From Anatilimnocola aggregata (GTDB lineage: Bacteria > Planctomycetota > Planctomycetia > Pirellulales > Pirellulaceae): a DNA stretch of 64,000 nt. Below, piece after piece: positions 56,454 through 64,000 of this stretch (its first letter is position 1; the number at the start of each line of letters is the position of its first letter). A program made the translations under genes and the position numbers. The notes under the pieces were generated by a model. The model saw only the letters and a program-made list of their open reading frames with translations. It did not search any database and had not been told where the DNA came from. The stretch spans positions 7,626,001 to 7,690,000 of the forward strand of contig NZ_CP036274.1 of the NCBI RefSeq assembly GCF_007747655.1. The letters run 5' to 3'.

Positions 56454-57065
56454 ATGAGCCGTGTTGCCATCATCGACTATCAGATGGGGAACCTGCGGAG
56501 CGTGCAAAAGGGGTTCGAACGTGTGGGCTGGCATGCAGAGATCGTTTCCGATCCGCGGCAAATCGGCCCGACCGACAAGCTAGTCCTGCCCGGTGTGGGT
56601 GCCTTCGGCGATGCGATTGCCGAACTGCGGCGGCGCGATTTTGTACCGGTCATTCAAGAAGCCATTGCCGCCGGGCGGCCCTTCTTGGGCATTTGCTTGG
56701 GGCTGCAAATGCTCTTCGACGTGGGCTATGAACATGGCGAGCACGAAGGGCTGGGGATCTTGCGCGGCAAGGTGCTGAAGTTCGATCTGCCCCACGAGTT
56801 CAAGGTGCCCCACATGGGGTGGAACAAAGGGCACATCGTGCGTCAGGCACCGATCCTGAAAGACACCGCCCAAGACACGCACTTTTACTTCGTTCACTCG
56901 TACTACGTGGTGCCCGAAGACCCCAGCGTCGTCGCCATCGAGACCGACTACGGCCATCCGTTCTGTGCCGCGGTCTGGCGTGACAACCTCTTCGCTACCC
57001 AATTCCATCCCGAGAAGAGCCAGGCCGACGGCCTGAAACTGCTGAAGAATTTTGCCGAACTTTAG
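56454..57065 (+). CDS. hisH: Imidazole glycerol phosphate synthase glutaminase subunit
   Basis: Start ATG 56454 (MSRVAIIDYQMGNLRSV); 203 residues. Glutaminase motifs: PGVGAFGDA, the nucleophile GICLGLQMLF (Cys 81) and FHPEKS (His 185, Glu 187). It supplies ammonia to HisF for histidine synthesis. No hisF or hisA neighbours are in the window. A heptad inverted repeat starts directly after its TAG. Confidence 0.95.
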   Translation: MSRVAIIDYQMGNLRSVQKGFERVGWHAEIVSDPRQIGPTDKLVLPGVGAFGDAIAELRRRDFVPVIQEAIAAGRPFLGICLGLQMLFDVGYEHGEHEGLGILRGKVLKFDLPHEFKVPHMGWNKGHIVRQAPILKDTAQDTHFYFVHSYYVVPEDPSVVAIETDYGHPFCAAVWRDNLFATQFHPEKSQADGLKLLKNFAEL

Positions 57066-57178
57066 AGAATGCAGAATTTAGAACGCAGAATGAAAAAAGT
57101 TTCCGCCTGCATTCTGCATTCTTCGTTCTGCATTCTTCGTTCTGCATTCTTCGTTCTTCGTTCTTCGTTCTGCATTTA
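57066..57178. repeat. Heptad inverted repeat between hisH and the PQQ gene
   Basis: Left arm: AGAATGC, AGAATTT, AGAACGC, AGAATGA (57066-57093). After a 15-nt gap, the right arm is GCATTCT (57109, 57116, 57130, 57144) alternating with TCGTTCT (57123, 57137, 57151, 57158, 57165) and a final GCATTTA (57172), all in a 7-nt register. GCATTCT is the complement of AGAATGC. The element begins at the base after the hisH stop and reaches the stop of the convergent gene. Confidence 0.85.
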
Positions 57179-58504
57179 CTCACTAACGCAGTACAAAAAC
57201 TTCTTCCCGCGCAGGTAGAGTTCTTTGCCCGCGATGGCGGGCGATGCATCGAAGTCGTCATCGAGTTTATTCTCGGCAAGGACTTCAAGTTCATCGGCGT
57301 GCTTGATGACCAAAAAGACACCGCGACGAGACGTGAAATACACTTTCCCCGCGGCACCCACGGGCGAAGCATAAGCTTGCGAAATGCCCGGCAGGCGAGT
57401 CCGCTCGATCAAGGTTTTGCCAGTCGCCGCATCGACGCACGAGAGAATCCCTTCGTTCGACTGCGTGAAATAGAGTCGACCGTCGTAGAGCAACGGCGAA
57501 GGAATGTACGGCGTGCCGCGATCGAGTCGCCAGGCGATCTTGTCGCTATCGGTCAGATCACCCTTTTGATCGAAGGGCAAGGCATAGAGCGCACTGCCTC
57601 GGTAGCCACTCATGCAATAGACAAGATTCTCGGTGGCGACCGGCGAGGGCGTGACGTTGGTCACTTGTCCCGCGCATTGCCATAGGACTTCACCATTCTT
57701 CAGGTCGTAACTGCGAACCAGATTCGTCGCGTTGGTAATCACCTGAGTGTGGCCAGCCCGCTCGACAATCAGCGGCGTAGCCCAGGCGGTCTTCTCGTCG
57801 CGATCTTTACGCCAAAGCAGTTCACCCGTATCCGCATTTTGAGCAATGATGAACGATGGGCCGTCCTGATCCCAAGTCGTCACCAAAATATTGCCGTGCA
57901 GCGCCGGCGAACTTCCCTCGCCAAAGCTGTTGCGAGTGGAGAGGGTGCCAAATTCTTTCTGCCAGTTGAGATTGCCATCGAGGTCGTACGAATAGACGCC
58001 CCGCGAACCGAACGAAACGAACAGCCGTTTCCCGTCGGTCACCGGCGAGGACGAGGCGAAGTCGTTATCGGGATGAACCCCTTCGTGCGGCACGCGCTCG
58101 GTTGCCACCTTTTGCCACAGCGTTTTGCCGGTTTTGCGATCGAGGCACATCACCGTGAATTGATAGAAATTTTTCGGGAAGGTGATGCCAAAGGGACGCT
58201 TGGGCTGGTCGGCCGCATCGGGCACGGTGTCGACCGTTTTGTCGGTCTTGACGGCGGTTAGCAGAAAAATGCGGTCTCCCCAGATGATTGGCGTCGAGCT
58301 TCCTTCGCCGGGAATCTCGACTTTCCAGCGGATGTTTTCGGTCTCGCTCCACTTCGTCGGCGGATCGCCGTGTGGGGCCACACCATTTGCCTGTGGACCA
58401 CGCCAGGCGGGCCAGTTTTTGCCAGCGTCGGCATCTTGTCCGTGTAACTGCAGACAGCAACAGGCGAGAATGGCTACGCAGCAGAAGGTGGCAATTCGAG
58501 ACAT
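57176..58504 (-). CDS. Exported PQQ-type beta-propeller
   Basis: Start ATG 58504 (MSRIATFCCVAILACCCLQL) with GAGG upstream; 442 residues. Signal peptide, then NWPAWRGPQANGVAPHGDPP and repeated blade motifs such as FVSFGSRGVYSYDLDGNLNW, DTGELLWRKD, KNGEVLWQC and DAATGKTLIER. It resembles the 18161-19609 protein but has no EF-hand insert. Exported outer-surface propellers of this kind are common in planctomycetes; function unknown. Confidence 0.85.
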   Translation of the reverse strand: MSRIATFCCVAILACCCLQLHGQDADAGKNWPAWRGPQANGVAPHGDPPTKWSETENIRWKVEIPGEGSSTPIIWGDRIFLLTAVKTDKTVDTVPDAADQPKRPFGITFPKNFYQFTVMCLDRKTGKTLWQKVATERVPHEGVHPDNDFASSSPVTDGKRLFVSFGSRGVYSYDLDGNLNWQKEFGTLSTRNSFGEGSSPALHGNILVTTWDQDGPSFIIAQNADTGELLWRKDRDEKTAWATPLIVERAGHTQVITNATNLVRSYDLKNGEVLWQCAGQVTNVTPSPVATENLVYCMSGYRGSALYALPFDQKGDLTDSDKIAWRLDRGTPYIPSPLLYDGRLYFTQSNEGILSCVDAATGKTLIERTRLPGISQAYASPVGAAGKVYFTSRRGVFLVIKHADELEVLAENKLDDDFDASPAIAGKELYLRGKKFLYCVSE

Positions 58505-58683
58505 GCAAACCTCGCGAGGAGAAAAATCGGCCAAGGGTCAGATTATTCAATCTAAGCGGCTTTTGGCCGCTGTTACCAGCGGTGGTTCAGCGCAGCTTGA
58601 TAAATCGGCCTTGAATTAACTTCGCTGCCTGCGAAAATGAATGGCGTAGAAGTAGCTCGGTCCTGCTCACAGTCGCTGAACCC

Positions 58684-59178
58684 ATGCTTCGCATTCGTCC
58701 CTCACTCCCGACTCGCTGGCTCGTCTTGAGCCTGCTTACGGTCCAACTGGGCTTCCTCCCAAGCGGACTGCTGGCAGCGTGCGCTTGTGCGGGAGAAACT
58801 TGTGCGGGACAAGGGAGTTGCTGTGCGACGGCCAGCCAGGAAACGGGCGAATCGGCCTGCTGCTGCAATTCTGCCGCGAGTTCTTGTTGTCAGGTTGAAC
58901 CGCTGGCAACCAGTTGTTGCGCGGGCGAACTTATCGCCAGCAACTGCGGCCCCCTAGGCAATTGTGCCTGCTGCGTCACCCCCGCGAAGCCCGCTTCTTC
59001 ACAACCGCCAAGGCAGCAAACGGCGGAAAAAGAGACCAAAGCGGTTTCATCGCCGGTTGTCATTGCGCAATTACCCGTCGTTGTCGCTGCCATTCACGAC
59101 GGCTGTCAGTTGCCCCACTTTGGTCCTCCAGCGCGAGGCCCTGCGATTCAAATCGCCTTCTGCATCTGGCGGAATTAA
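58684..59178 (+). CDS. Cysteine-rich exported protein, first of two
   Basis: A 164-residue protein with a signal peptide (MLRIRPSLPTRWLVLSLLTV to near LLAA) and a Cys-rich first half with CACAGETCAG, GSCC, SACCCNS and SSCCQ. The second half is ordinary (VVIAQLPVVVAAIHDG). No recognised family. It is followed by another Cys-rich exported gene about 105 bp later. Confidence 0.65.
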   Translation: MLRIRPSLPTRWLVLSLLTVQLGFLPSGLLAACACAGETCAGQGSCCATASQETGESACCCNSAASSCCQVEPLATSCCAGELIASNCGPLGNCACCVTPAKPASSQPPRQQTAEKETKAVSSPVVIAQLPVVVAAIHDGCQLPHFGPPARGPAIQIAFCIWRN

Positions 59179-59236
59179 TCGCTCCTGAGCGCGCCCTGCT
59201 GAGTTGCCGTGATCGTTCACCGCTTGGTGCTGCGCG

Positions 59237-59266
59237 CATGTGTTTTCTTGTTTGTTTGAACACATG
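59237..59266. promoter_or_regulatory. 8-bp inverted repeat upstream of the second Cys-rich gene
   Basis: CATGTGTT (59237-59244) and AACACATG (59259-59266) are perfect inverted copies with a 14-nt T-rich spacer, ending about 18 bp before the ATG at 59284. It could be an operator or an RNA hairpin sequestering the leader. Confidence 0.4.
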
Positions 59267-59283
59267 TTTTCAGGAGAATTCTC

Positions 59284-59574
59284 ATGTCTTGGATTTTTGT
59301 TGCGTTGATTGCCCTGTTTGGTTTCGCTGCCTCGCCAGCGGCCGCCGATGTTGCCGTGGCTCAAGCCGGTTGCTGCTGTGGCGCGGCGTGTGTGTGTGAC
59401 GACTGCGCTTGTGCCGAGTTGGGCTGTGCCTGCGATGTCGGCGGGCCTTGCGTCTGCGACGCTGCCTGCTGTGCAAGTGGCGCTTGCTGCGATTCAGCGG
59501 CGCAGAAGCCAACAGCCAAGTTGGCTGTCAGTGAGCCAGCCGTCGCTTGCGGCAGCAGTTGCTGCGCGAAGTAA
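59284..59574 (+). CDS. Small cysteine-rich exported protein, second of two
   Basis: A 96-residue protein with CAGGAG just upstream. It has a signal peptide (MSWIFVALIALFGFAASPAAA) and a mature part with about 20 cysteines, many as CCCG, CVCDDCAC, CACD and CDAACC. The density recalls metallothionein-like metal-binding proteins, here outside the cytoplasm. Metal binding is inferred from composition. Confidence 0.7.
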   Translation: MSWIFVALIALFGFAASPAAADVAVAQAGCCCGAACVCDDCACAELGCACDVGGPCVCDAACCASGACCDSAAQKPTAKLAVSEPAVACGSSCCAK

Positions 59575-59591
59575 CGATTGATTACTGAAGG

Positions 59592-59628
59592 AAATAAAAA
59601 GCCCCGCGCTCGACTTCGAGCGCGGGGC
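59592..59628 (-). terminator. Terminator of the response-regulator gene
   Basis: GCCCCGCGCTCGA / TCGAGCGCGGGGC (59601-59613 and 59616-59628) form a perfect 13-bp stem. Read leftward it is followed by TTTTTATTTCC (59592-59600), so it ends transcription of the leftward regulator gene, about 130 bp after its stop. A REP-like element lies in between. Confidence 0.75.
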
Positions 59629-59641
59629 CGGTTGTATTGAG

Positions 59642-59734
59642 TAGCCCGACGCGTCAGCGCGGGTGCTATTCTGAGTTCGCGTTCATTCGCTGTAAAACCG
59701 CCACGCAATTTTCCCTCGCTCACGCGTCGGGCTA
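59642..59734. repeat. REP-like palindromic element
   Basis: TAGCCCGACGCGT (59642-59654) and ACGCGTCGGGCTA (59722-59734) are perfect 13-bp inverted copies 67 bp apart, between the end of the response-regulator gene and its terminator. This sequence type is, from memory, a common repeat in planctomycete genomes; that is not checked. Confidence 0.65.
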
Positions 59735-59761
59735 AGTTGTAAGACGTATTTATGTTGTCCT

Positions 59762-61177
59762 TCAGCCAGCTTTATCAAGCTGAGTCTGGCTCAACTTGTT
59801 GTAGAGCGTCTTCAAGCTGATGCCCAGTTCATCGGCGGCAGCTGGTTTGTTTCCTTGATGCCGGTCGAGTGCTTCGAGAATCGCATGATTCTCCAGTTCG
59901 CGTAACGAGATCGGCGAGACAATCTTCAGCTTGGGTGGTCCGCTACTCTTGCGGCCAGCCCCAAACCGCTGCGGCAAATGCTCGGGCGAAATCGGCGGCT
60001 GATCGCACAGGATTGTCGCATGCTCAATCACATTCGCCAGCTCGCGCACGTTGCCCGGCCACGAATGCTTTTGCAGCAAGTCGATGGCGTCCGGCGTGAA
60101 AAGTTCATCGCCCGACTTGAGCGTGGGGCGGAACCGGCGAAACAAGTGTCCAGCGATTTCCGGCACGTCGTCGATTCGTTCTCGCAGCGCGGGAATATGA
60201 ATCTCGAACGTGTTGATGCGATACATCAAGTCTTCGCGAAAATCGCCGGTCTCGACCATGTCCGGCAACTGACGATGCGTCGCGCAAATCACGCGCACAT
60301 CGACCACAAACGCGGTGTTATCGCCCACGCGGCGAATCTCGCCACTCTCCAAAACTCGCAGCAGCTTGGCTTGCATCGACTTGGGCAATTCGCCGATTTC
60401 ATCGAGAAAAATCGTGCCGCCGTGAGCCACTTCAAACAGCCCGGTGCGGTGTTCGTCGGCACCCGTGAATGCGCCCTTGCGATGGCCGAACAGTTCACTT
60501 TCGATGAGCGCCTCCGGTAGTGCTCCGCAGTTGATAGCGACAAAGGGAGCTTCGCGCCGCAAGCTATGTTGATGAACGGCCCGAGCCACGAGTTCTTTGC
60601 CCGTGCCAGTTTCGCCCAAGATCAACACAGTGCTGCTAGTGGGAGCCACCTTCTCGATCAGCTTTTTCACTTTGGCCATCGACGGACTATCGCCGACGAG
60701 CTCGGTCTTTCCTTGCACGCGTTCCAGTTGATGTTTGAGCGCTTTGCACTTGTTCACCCATTCGCGCTTCACCGCCACGCGCAGCAGCAGCCCCTTCAAG
60801 TCGACAAGCTTGCAGGGCTTGGTCAGATAGTCGAAGGCGCCGAAGCGAAGTGCATCGCGGGCTGTTTCGAACGAGGCCTTGCCGGTGAGCACAACGGCAT
60901 CGGTATCGGGCGAAAGTTCCTTGCACTTGCCGATGACTTGAATGCCGCTCATGCCGGGCATATCGAGGTCGACAATGATACAGTCGTACGAGTTGCGCTC
61001 GAGCGCAGCGACAGCCGTGGGACCATCTGGGCAGACGGTCACTTCGTGCCCCATGCGGGGCAGCTCGATACTCATCAATTCCTGTAACGAGAGTTCGTCG
61101 TCGGCAAACAGGATTTTCAATCGACTAGGCGGCCGCGTATCGCCTTTGGCCGAATCCATTCTGGAGGGCTCTTTCAT
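59762..61177 (-). CDS. NtrC-type sigma-54 response regulator
   Basis: Start ATG 61177 (MKEPSRMDSAKG) with AAAGG upstream; 471 residues. Receiver domain with phosphorylation site VDLDMPG (Asp 70). AAA+ domain with Walker A GETGTGKE (188-195) and GAFTGA (235-240, the sigma-54 contact loop). C-terminal Fis-type HTH (about 430-470) with LEALDRHQGNKPAAADELGIS. It activates sigma-54 promoters on phosphorylation. Its start overlaps the kinase gene by 53 bp. Confidence 0.95.
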   Translation of the reverse strand: MKEPSRMDSAKGDTRPPSRLKILFADDELSLQELMSIELPRMGHEVTVCPDGPTAVAALERNSYDCIIVDLDMPGMSGIQVIGKCKELSPDTDAVVLTGKASFETARDALRFGAFDYLTKPCKLVDLKGLLLRVAVKREWVNKCKALKHQLERVQGKTELVGDSPSMAKVKKLIEKVAPTSSTVLILGETGTGKELVARAVHQHSLRREAPFVAINCGALPEALIESELFGHRKGAFTGADEHRTGLFEVAHGGTIFLDEIGELPKSMQAKLLRVLESGEIRRVGDNTAFVVDVRVICATHRQLPDMVETGDFREDLMYRINTFEIHIPALRERIDDVPEIAGHLFRRFRPTLKSGDELFTPDAIDLLQKHSWPGNVRELANVIEHATILCDQPPISPEHLPQRFGAGRKSSGPPKLKIVSPISLRELENHAILEALDRHQGNKPAAADELGISLKTLYNKLSQTQLDKAG

Positions 61178-62774
61178 GGGTTGCCTTTAAATCTACCGAC
61201 AAGGGGAACAGCACTCGCATGCGCGAGCCCTTTCCCGGACCATCACTGAACACTTCAATCGTGCCGCCGTGCTCGCTCACGATGCGATAGGTGATCGAGA
61301 GACCGAGGCCTGTGCCCTGGCCATCGCGCCGGCGCGTAAAAAACGGTTCAAACAGGTGCTTCAATACTTCAGGGCTCATCCCGCAGCCGTTATCGCTCAC
61401 CACAATCTCGGCCCACTGTCCGCTCCGGCGCAGCTCCACCTTTACCGTGCCGCCGTTGTCCAAGCTGTCGAGCCCGTTGGTTATCAGGTTCAATAGCACT
61501 TGCTTGATTTCTTGTCCATTGACGCGCGAACGAACTTCATCGGCTCGAACCAACTCGACATTCTTCTGCTTGTAGTTGCCCAAGTGCCGAACCATGTCGA
61601 TCACGCCTTCGGCCAACTCGCCCAGGTCGGTGTCGTCCTTTTCGGCCGGACCGCGCCGCGAAAAATCGAGCAGCTGATCGGTGATACCCTTGCAGCGGAA
61701 GGCTTCGTCCTGAATGCGCCGCAAATATTTACTGAGGACGGCGATTTCGGCGTTCTGTTCTTCGCTAGGCTTATCGCCATCGGCCACGATGATGTCTTCG
61801 ACCCTGGACTCGAGCGATTCTGCAGCCATCGCGATCGCAGCGAGCGGATTGTTGATCTCGTGTGCCACACCCGCGGCGAGAAAGCCCACGCTGGCCATCT
61901 GTTCGCTCCGGACAACTTCCTGCGTCCGTTGGCGTACCTGGTCGTCCAGGTCGTGACGAATCTCTTGAAAGCGGCTCGTCATATCGTTGAGCGCGCCTGC
62001 CAGCTCCGAGAACTCGTCATTCGTGCGCAAGAAAATTCGGTGATTGAAATCGTCTGCCTTAGCAATACGCCGCGAACCGGCCAGCAGCACATGCAGTGGG
62101 GCAACGACCCAGACATAGAACATAGCCAGCAGCACAACCATCATGCCGATGGCCAGAAAGAACATGATCCACGAGGTGATGATCCAGGTGCGATACTCGT
62201 CTTTCACGTCGCCACCGAACTGTCGCATGCGATCGTGCAACTGGGCGGGCAAGATGCCAGCCAGGTCGTACATTTCATCAACAGTGGTCGCCACCGACGA
62301 GATGCCAACTGGATCGACGACCCAATCTGGATCGTCTTTGGCTTTGGCGAGGACTTCGAGCTTTCTCTCGAGCGTGGCGAGGATCTCGCGCTCTTTGCTC
62401 CGATCGCCGAGGCGGGGATCGGTGTCGAAGTCGTTGGTAAGTTGCTTGCCGTAGCGGCGGAGCGTTTCTTCGACAGCGAGATACTCCGTGCGGAACTCGT
62501 GCTGCAACATCACGTTGTCGACTTCCGGACCATTCCGCTCGGTCAGCAGATAATTCACCGAGTTAGCCCGGCTGAGCGTGACTCGCATATCGCCCAAGCT
62601 TTGGGCCAATTCGCCGGCCACGGGGAGCTCGCTGGCGCGTAGGCTCATCGTGCGCACGAGGGTGCGATAAGAGTACGCCCCCTGAAAACCGCTGACGGCC
62701 AGCACGACGACCATTGCCAAGAGCAAGGCTACGCACAGCAGCAGCTTCGTTTGAATTGACCAGCGCCAGTGCAA
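61125..62774 (-). CDS. NtrB-type membrane sensor histidine kinase
   Basis: Start TTG at 62774 (first residues read LHWRWSIQTK): AGGAGG lies 6 bp upstream, and longer frames are not protein-like. 549 residues. TM1 (about 9-29), a periplasmic sensor region (30-195), TM2 (about 198-224), HAMP (225-280), phosphorylated His 305 in GVAHEINNPLAAI, and a C-terminal ATPase domain (LITNGLDSLDNGG, DNGCGM, GTGLGLSI). It pairs with the adjacent regulator. The sensed signal is unknown. Confidence 0.93.
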   Translation of the reverse strand: MHWRWSIQTKLLLCVALLLAMVVVLAVSGFQGAYSYRTLVRTMSLRASELPVAGELAQSLGDMRVTLSRANSVNYLLTERNGPEVDNVMLQHEFRTEYLAVEETLRRYGKQLTNDFDTDPRLGDRSKEREILATLERKLEVLAKAKDDPDWVVDPVGISSVATTVDEMYDLAGILPAQLHDRMRQFGGDVKDEYRTWIITSWIMFFLAIGMMVVLLAMFYVWVVAPLHVLLAGSRRIAKADDFNHRIFLRTNDEFSELAGALNDMTSRFQEIRHDLDDQVRQRTQEVVRSEQMASVGFLAAGVAHEINNPLAAIAMAAESLESRVEDIIVADGDKPSEEQNAEIAVLSKYLRRIQDEAFRCKGITDQLLDFSRRGPAEKDDTDLGELAEGVIDMVRHLGNYKQKNVELVRADEVRSRVNGQEIKQVLLNLITNGLDSLDNGGTVKVELRRSGQWAEIVVSDNGCGMSPEVLKHLFEPFFTRRRDGQGTGLGLSITYRIVSEHGGTIEVFSDGPGKGSRMRVLFPLSVDLKATHERALQNGFGQRRYAAA

Positions 62775-62923
62775 GACGAACCTCCTTGTTCGCTCTCGTT
62801 TGGTACTATAAGGCTCGCGAAGTGTAGCACGAGTGAGCGAAAATCGACAAGTTCGATGTCGCTCGAAGTGCAAGGTTTCACGAGCTTTAGCGGCGATCGC
62901 GCTGCCAGCATTCCCCCTCCTCA

Positions 62924-63613
62924 GTGCCACCGCATTGCCAGCAGCCCCCAAGAGTGACGGTCCCCGTGACGAACAAAGACGACGATTTTGGCGTAGCCAT
63001 TCCCGGACGGATTTTGCCGCAAGAGGCTTGGGCCCAGACGGCAATCAAGAAAATGCCGGACCCGCCGCTCGATTGGCAGGCCATCTTTGGCCGCTCCGCG
63101 CCGGTCGTGCTCGATCTGGGTTGCGGCAACGGTCGCTTCTTAATTTCCAGCAGCCTGGAGCGACCGAAACTCAATCACTTGGGCGTCGATATTCTCCCTA
63201 TGGTGATTCGCTACGCCACACGCCGCTGCAATCAGCGTGGTCTGCACAATGCGAGGCTGGCGGTGATCGGTGCCTTTGAACTGCTAGCGGAGTATGTGCC
63301 AGCAGCGAGCGTCGCCGAGATCCATCTCTATCATCCACAGCCCTATGAGAAGCGCGGGCATATCGACGATCGCCTCATCACGCTGGAGTTTCTTACCTTG
63401 GTGCAAAATGCACTCGTCCCTGGCGGGCTGTTTGTCATTCAGACCGACAACAAGAGCTATTGGAAGGACATCAGCCGTTTTGCGCCCCAGGTGTTCGAGT
63501 TCGAAGAATTAACCGGACCTTGGCCCGACGCACCGCAAGGACGCACACGCCGCGAGATCTATGCCCGGCAACACGGGCTGAAGATTTACCGCGGCCAGGG
63601 AACGCCAAAGTAG
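62924..63613 (+). CDS. trmB: tRNA (guanine-N7)-methyltransferase
   Basis: A 229-residue protein, GTG start (start not certain; GTG at 62954 or 62966 is possible). Family motifs: VVLDLGCGNGRFLI (SAM binding), HLGVDIL, and the segments IHLYHPQPYEKRGH and LFVIQTDNKSYWKDI matching the TrmB pattern LxFPDPWPKxRHxKRR loosely (HPQPYEKRGHID). It forms m7G46 in tRNA. The stop TAG lies within a palindromic repeat. Confidence 0.88.
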   Translation: MPPHCQQPPRVTVPVTNKDDDFGVAIPGRILPQEAWAQTAIKKMPDPPLDWQAIFGRSAPVVLDLGCGNGRFLISSSLERPKLNHLGVDILPMVIRYATRRCNQRGLHNARLAVIGAFELLAEYVPAASVAEIHLYHPQPYEKRGHIDDRLITLEFLTLVQNALVPGGLFVIQTDNKSYWKDISRFAPQVFEFEELTGPWPDAPQGRTRREIYARQHGLKIYRGQGTPK

Positions 63614-63695
63614 TCATCTCGCTCCGTCGAGATGACAGCAGCGCGATTTGCGTCACGAAGTCGAGCAGCAGCATCTTGCGGAGCAAGATGACTAC
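63610..63695. repeat. BIME-like double palindrome over the trmB stop
   Basis: GTAGTCATCTCGCTCCG... (63610-63636) and its inverse ending GATGACTAC (63672-63695) face each other; each is itself a dyad (CATCTCG/CGAGATG and CATCTTG/CAAGATG). It looks like a pair of inverted REP units. Confidence 0.65.
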
Positions 63696-63779
63696 GGTGG
63701 GGAGGGACCAAGAGGCTGCACGCATGAAATCGCAATAACTGCTCTTGGGGATTTGGGCCATTCGCTGGAAAATTCTCGG

Positions 63780-64000
63780 ATGGATGACTGGCTGCAAACG
63801 GTACTCGATGATCTGGCGAAATCGTCAGCCTGTGGCTATTTGCCGCAGCAGACCGCTGCAACCGAACCGAGCGTCCTCGCGGCGCTCGCGCTGAACGGTC
63901 ACGGGCGAACAGAGGCAGCCCAAGCGGTTCTCGATTACCTCGCGCGAGCACAACAGACGGATGGTTCTGTCGGTGTGCGCGCTACTGAAGCCACGCCAGG
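63780..64000 (+). CDS. Terpene-cyclase/prenyltransferase-repeat protein (cut by window edge)
   Basis: From ATG 63780 the frame runs off the right edge after 73 residues (MDDWLQTVLDDLAKSS...). The segment TEPSVLAALALNGHGRTEAA and DYLARAQQTDGSVGV resemble prenyltransferase/squalene-cyclase repeats. The function depends on the missing rest. Start site supported only by position. Confidence 0.55.
   Translation, partial: MDDWLQTVLDDLAKSSACGYLPQQTAATEPSVLAALALNGHGRTEAAQAVLDYLARAQQTDGSVGVRATEATP

Noticed and set aside
55544-56473. 309-codon ORF antisense to the DUF1501 gene
   Set aside because: Shadow frame; no domain.
57066-57178. Possible CRISPR array between hisH and the PQQ gene
   Set aside because: Heptad tandem repeats without unique spacers; no cas genes.
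61500-62642. 380-codon ORF antisense to the histidine kinase
   Set aside because: Shadow frame; the kinase has all its catalytic motifs.

Overview
The window looks like chromosomal DNA of a planctomycete, probably a Pirellulales-type genome. The evidence is a 23S-5S rRNA unit with no adjacent 16S gene, a Tat-exported DUF1501 protein, a small membrane protein starting MDLNPYESP, several PQQ-type beta-propellers with EF-hand-like loops, prepilin-like proteins without an adjacent assembly machine, and moderately GC-rich intergenic DNA full of palindromic elements. Nothing indicates a phage, plasmid, IS element or CRISPR array.

Layout. 0-1.8 kb: a truncated Tat-exported zinc-ribbon protein and a PhcB-like methyltransferase, both minus. 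1.8-6.1 kb: an rRNA/tRNA unit read leftward (promoter, tRNA-Ile, tRNA-Ala, structured spacer, 23S, 5S, terminator) without 16S. 6.4-12.9 kb: a secreted TlpA-like thioredoxin protein, a Phd/PIN toxin-antitoxin pair, a PaiB-like flavoprotein, a bestrophin channel, a tandem universal stress protein broken by an in-frame TGA, and a divergent NhaR-like LysR regulator. 13.3-15.8 kb: rho and an SMP-30-like propeller. 15.8-17.1 kb is a gene-poor stretch with two palindromic elements. 17.1-25.8 kb: an unknown membrane-anchored protein, a PQQ propeller with EF-hand, a lactonase, an HTTM-like membrane protein with a small partner, a flippase, gamma-glutamyltransferase and a SufT-like protein. 26-32.2 kb: a lipoprotein pair, an Nramp-like transporter, def-fmt and a GlsB-like protein.

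32.2-35.3 kb holds three leftward prepilin-like genes preceded by a terminator-like hairpin. 35.6-39.2 kb encodes a peptide ABC transporter (binding protein plus two permeases, no ATPases). 39.4-44 kb: a flavin reductase-like protein, hflX, an SDR and a large exported unknown. 44.4-49.3 kb: a CpaC-type secretin with a lipoprotein, then Cys-rich exported proteins. 49.3-53.4 kb: a DUF2071 protein, a three-gene set with two WXG100-like proteins flanking a coiled-coil protein, and a divergent Nramp-like transporter carrying a calcium-binding-type insert. 54-64 kb: rhodanese, DUF1501 protein, hisH, a PQQ propeller, two Cys-rich exported proteins, an NtrC/NtrB-type two-component pair, trmB and the start of a terpene-cyclase-repeat protein.

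The most unusual items are the WXG-like trio, the 16S-less rRNA unit with a structured terminator-like spacer, short tandem/inverted repeats abutting the stop codons of rho, the secretin gene and hisH, the interrupted Usp gene, the Nramp-like transporter with a Ca-binding insert, and a 19-nt intergenic sequence found twice about 14 kb apart.
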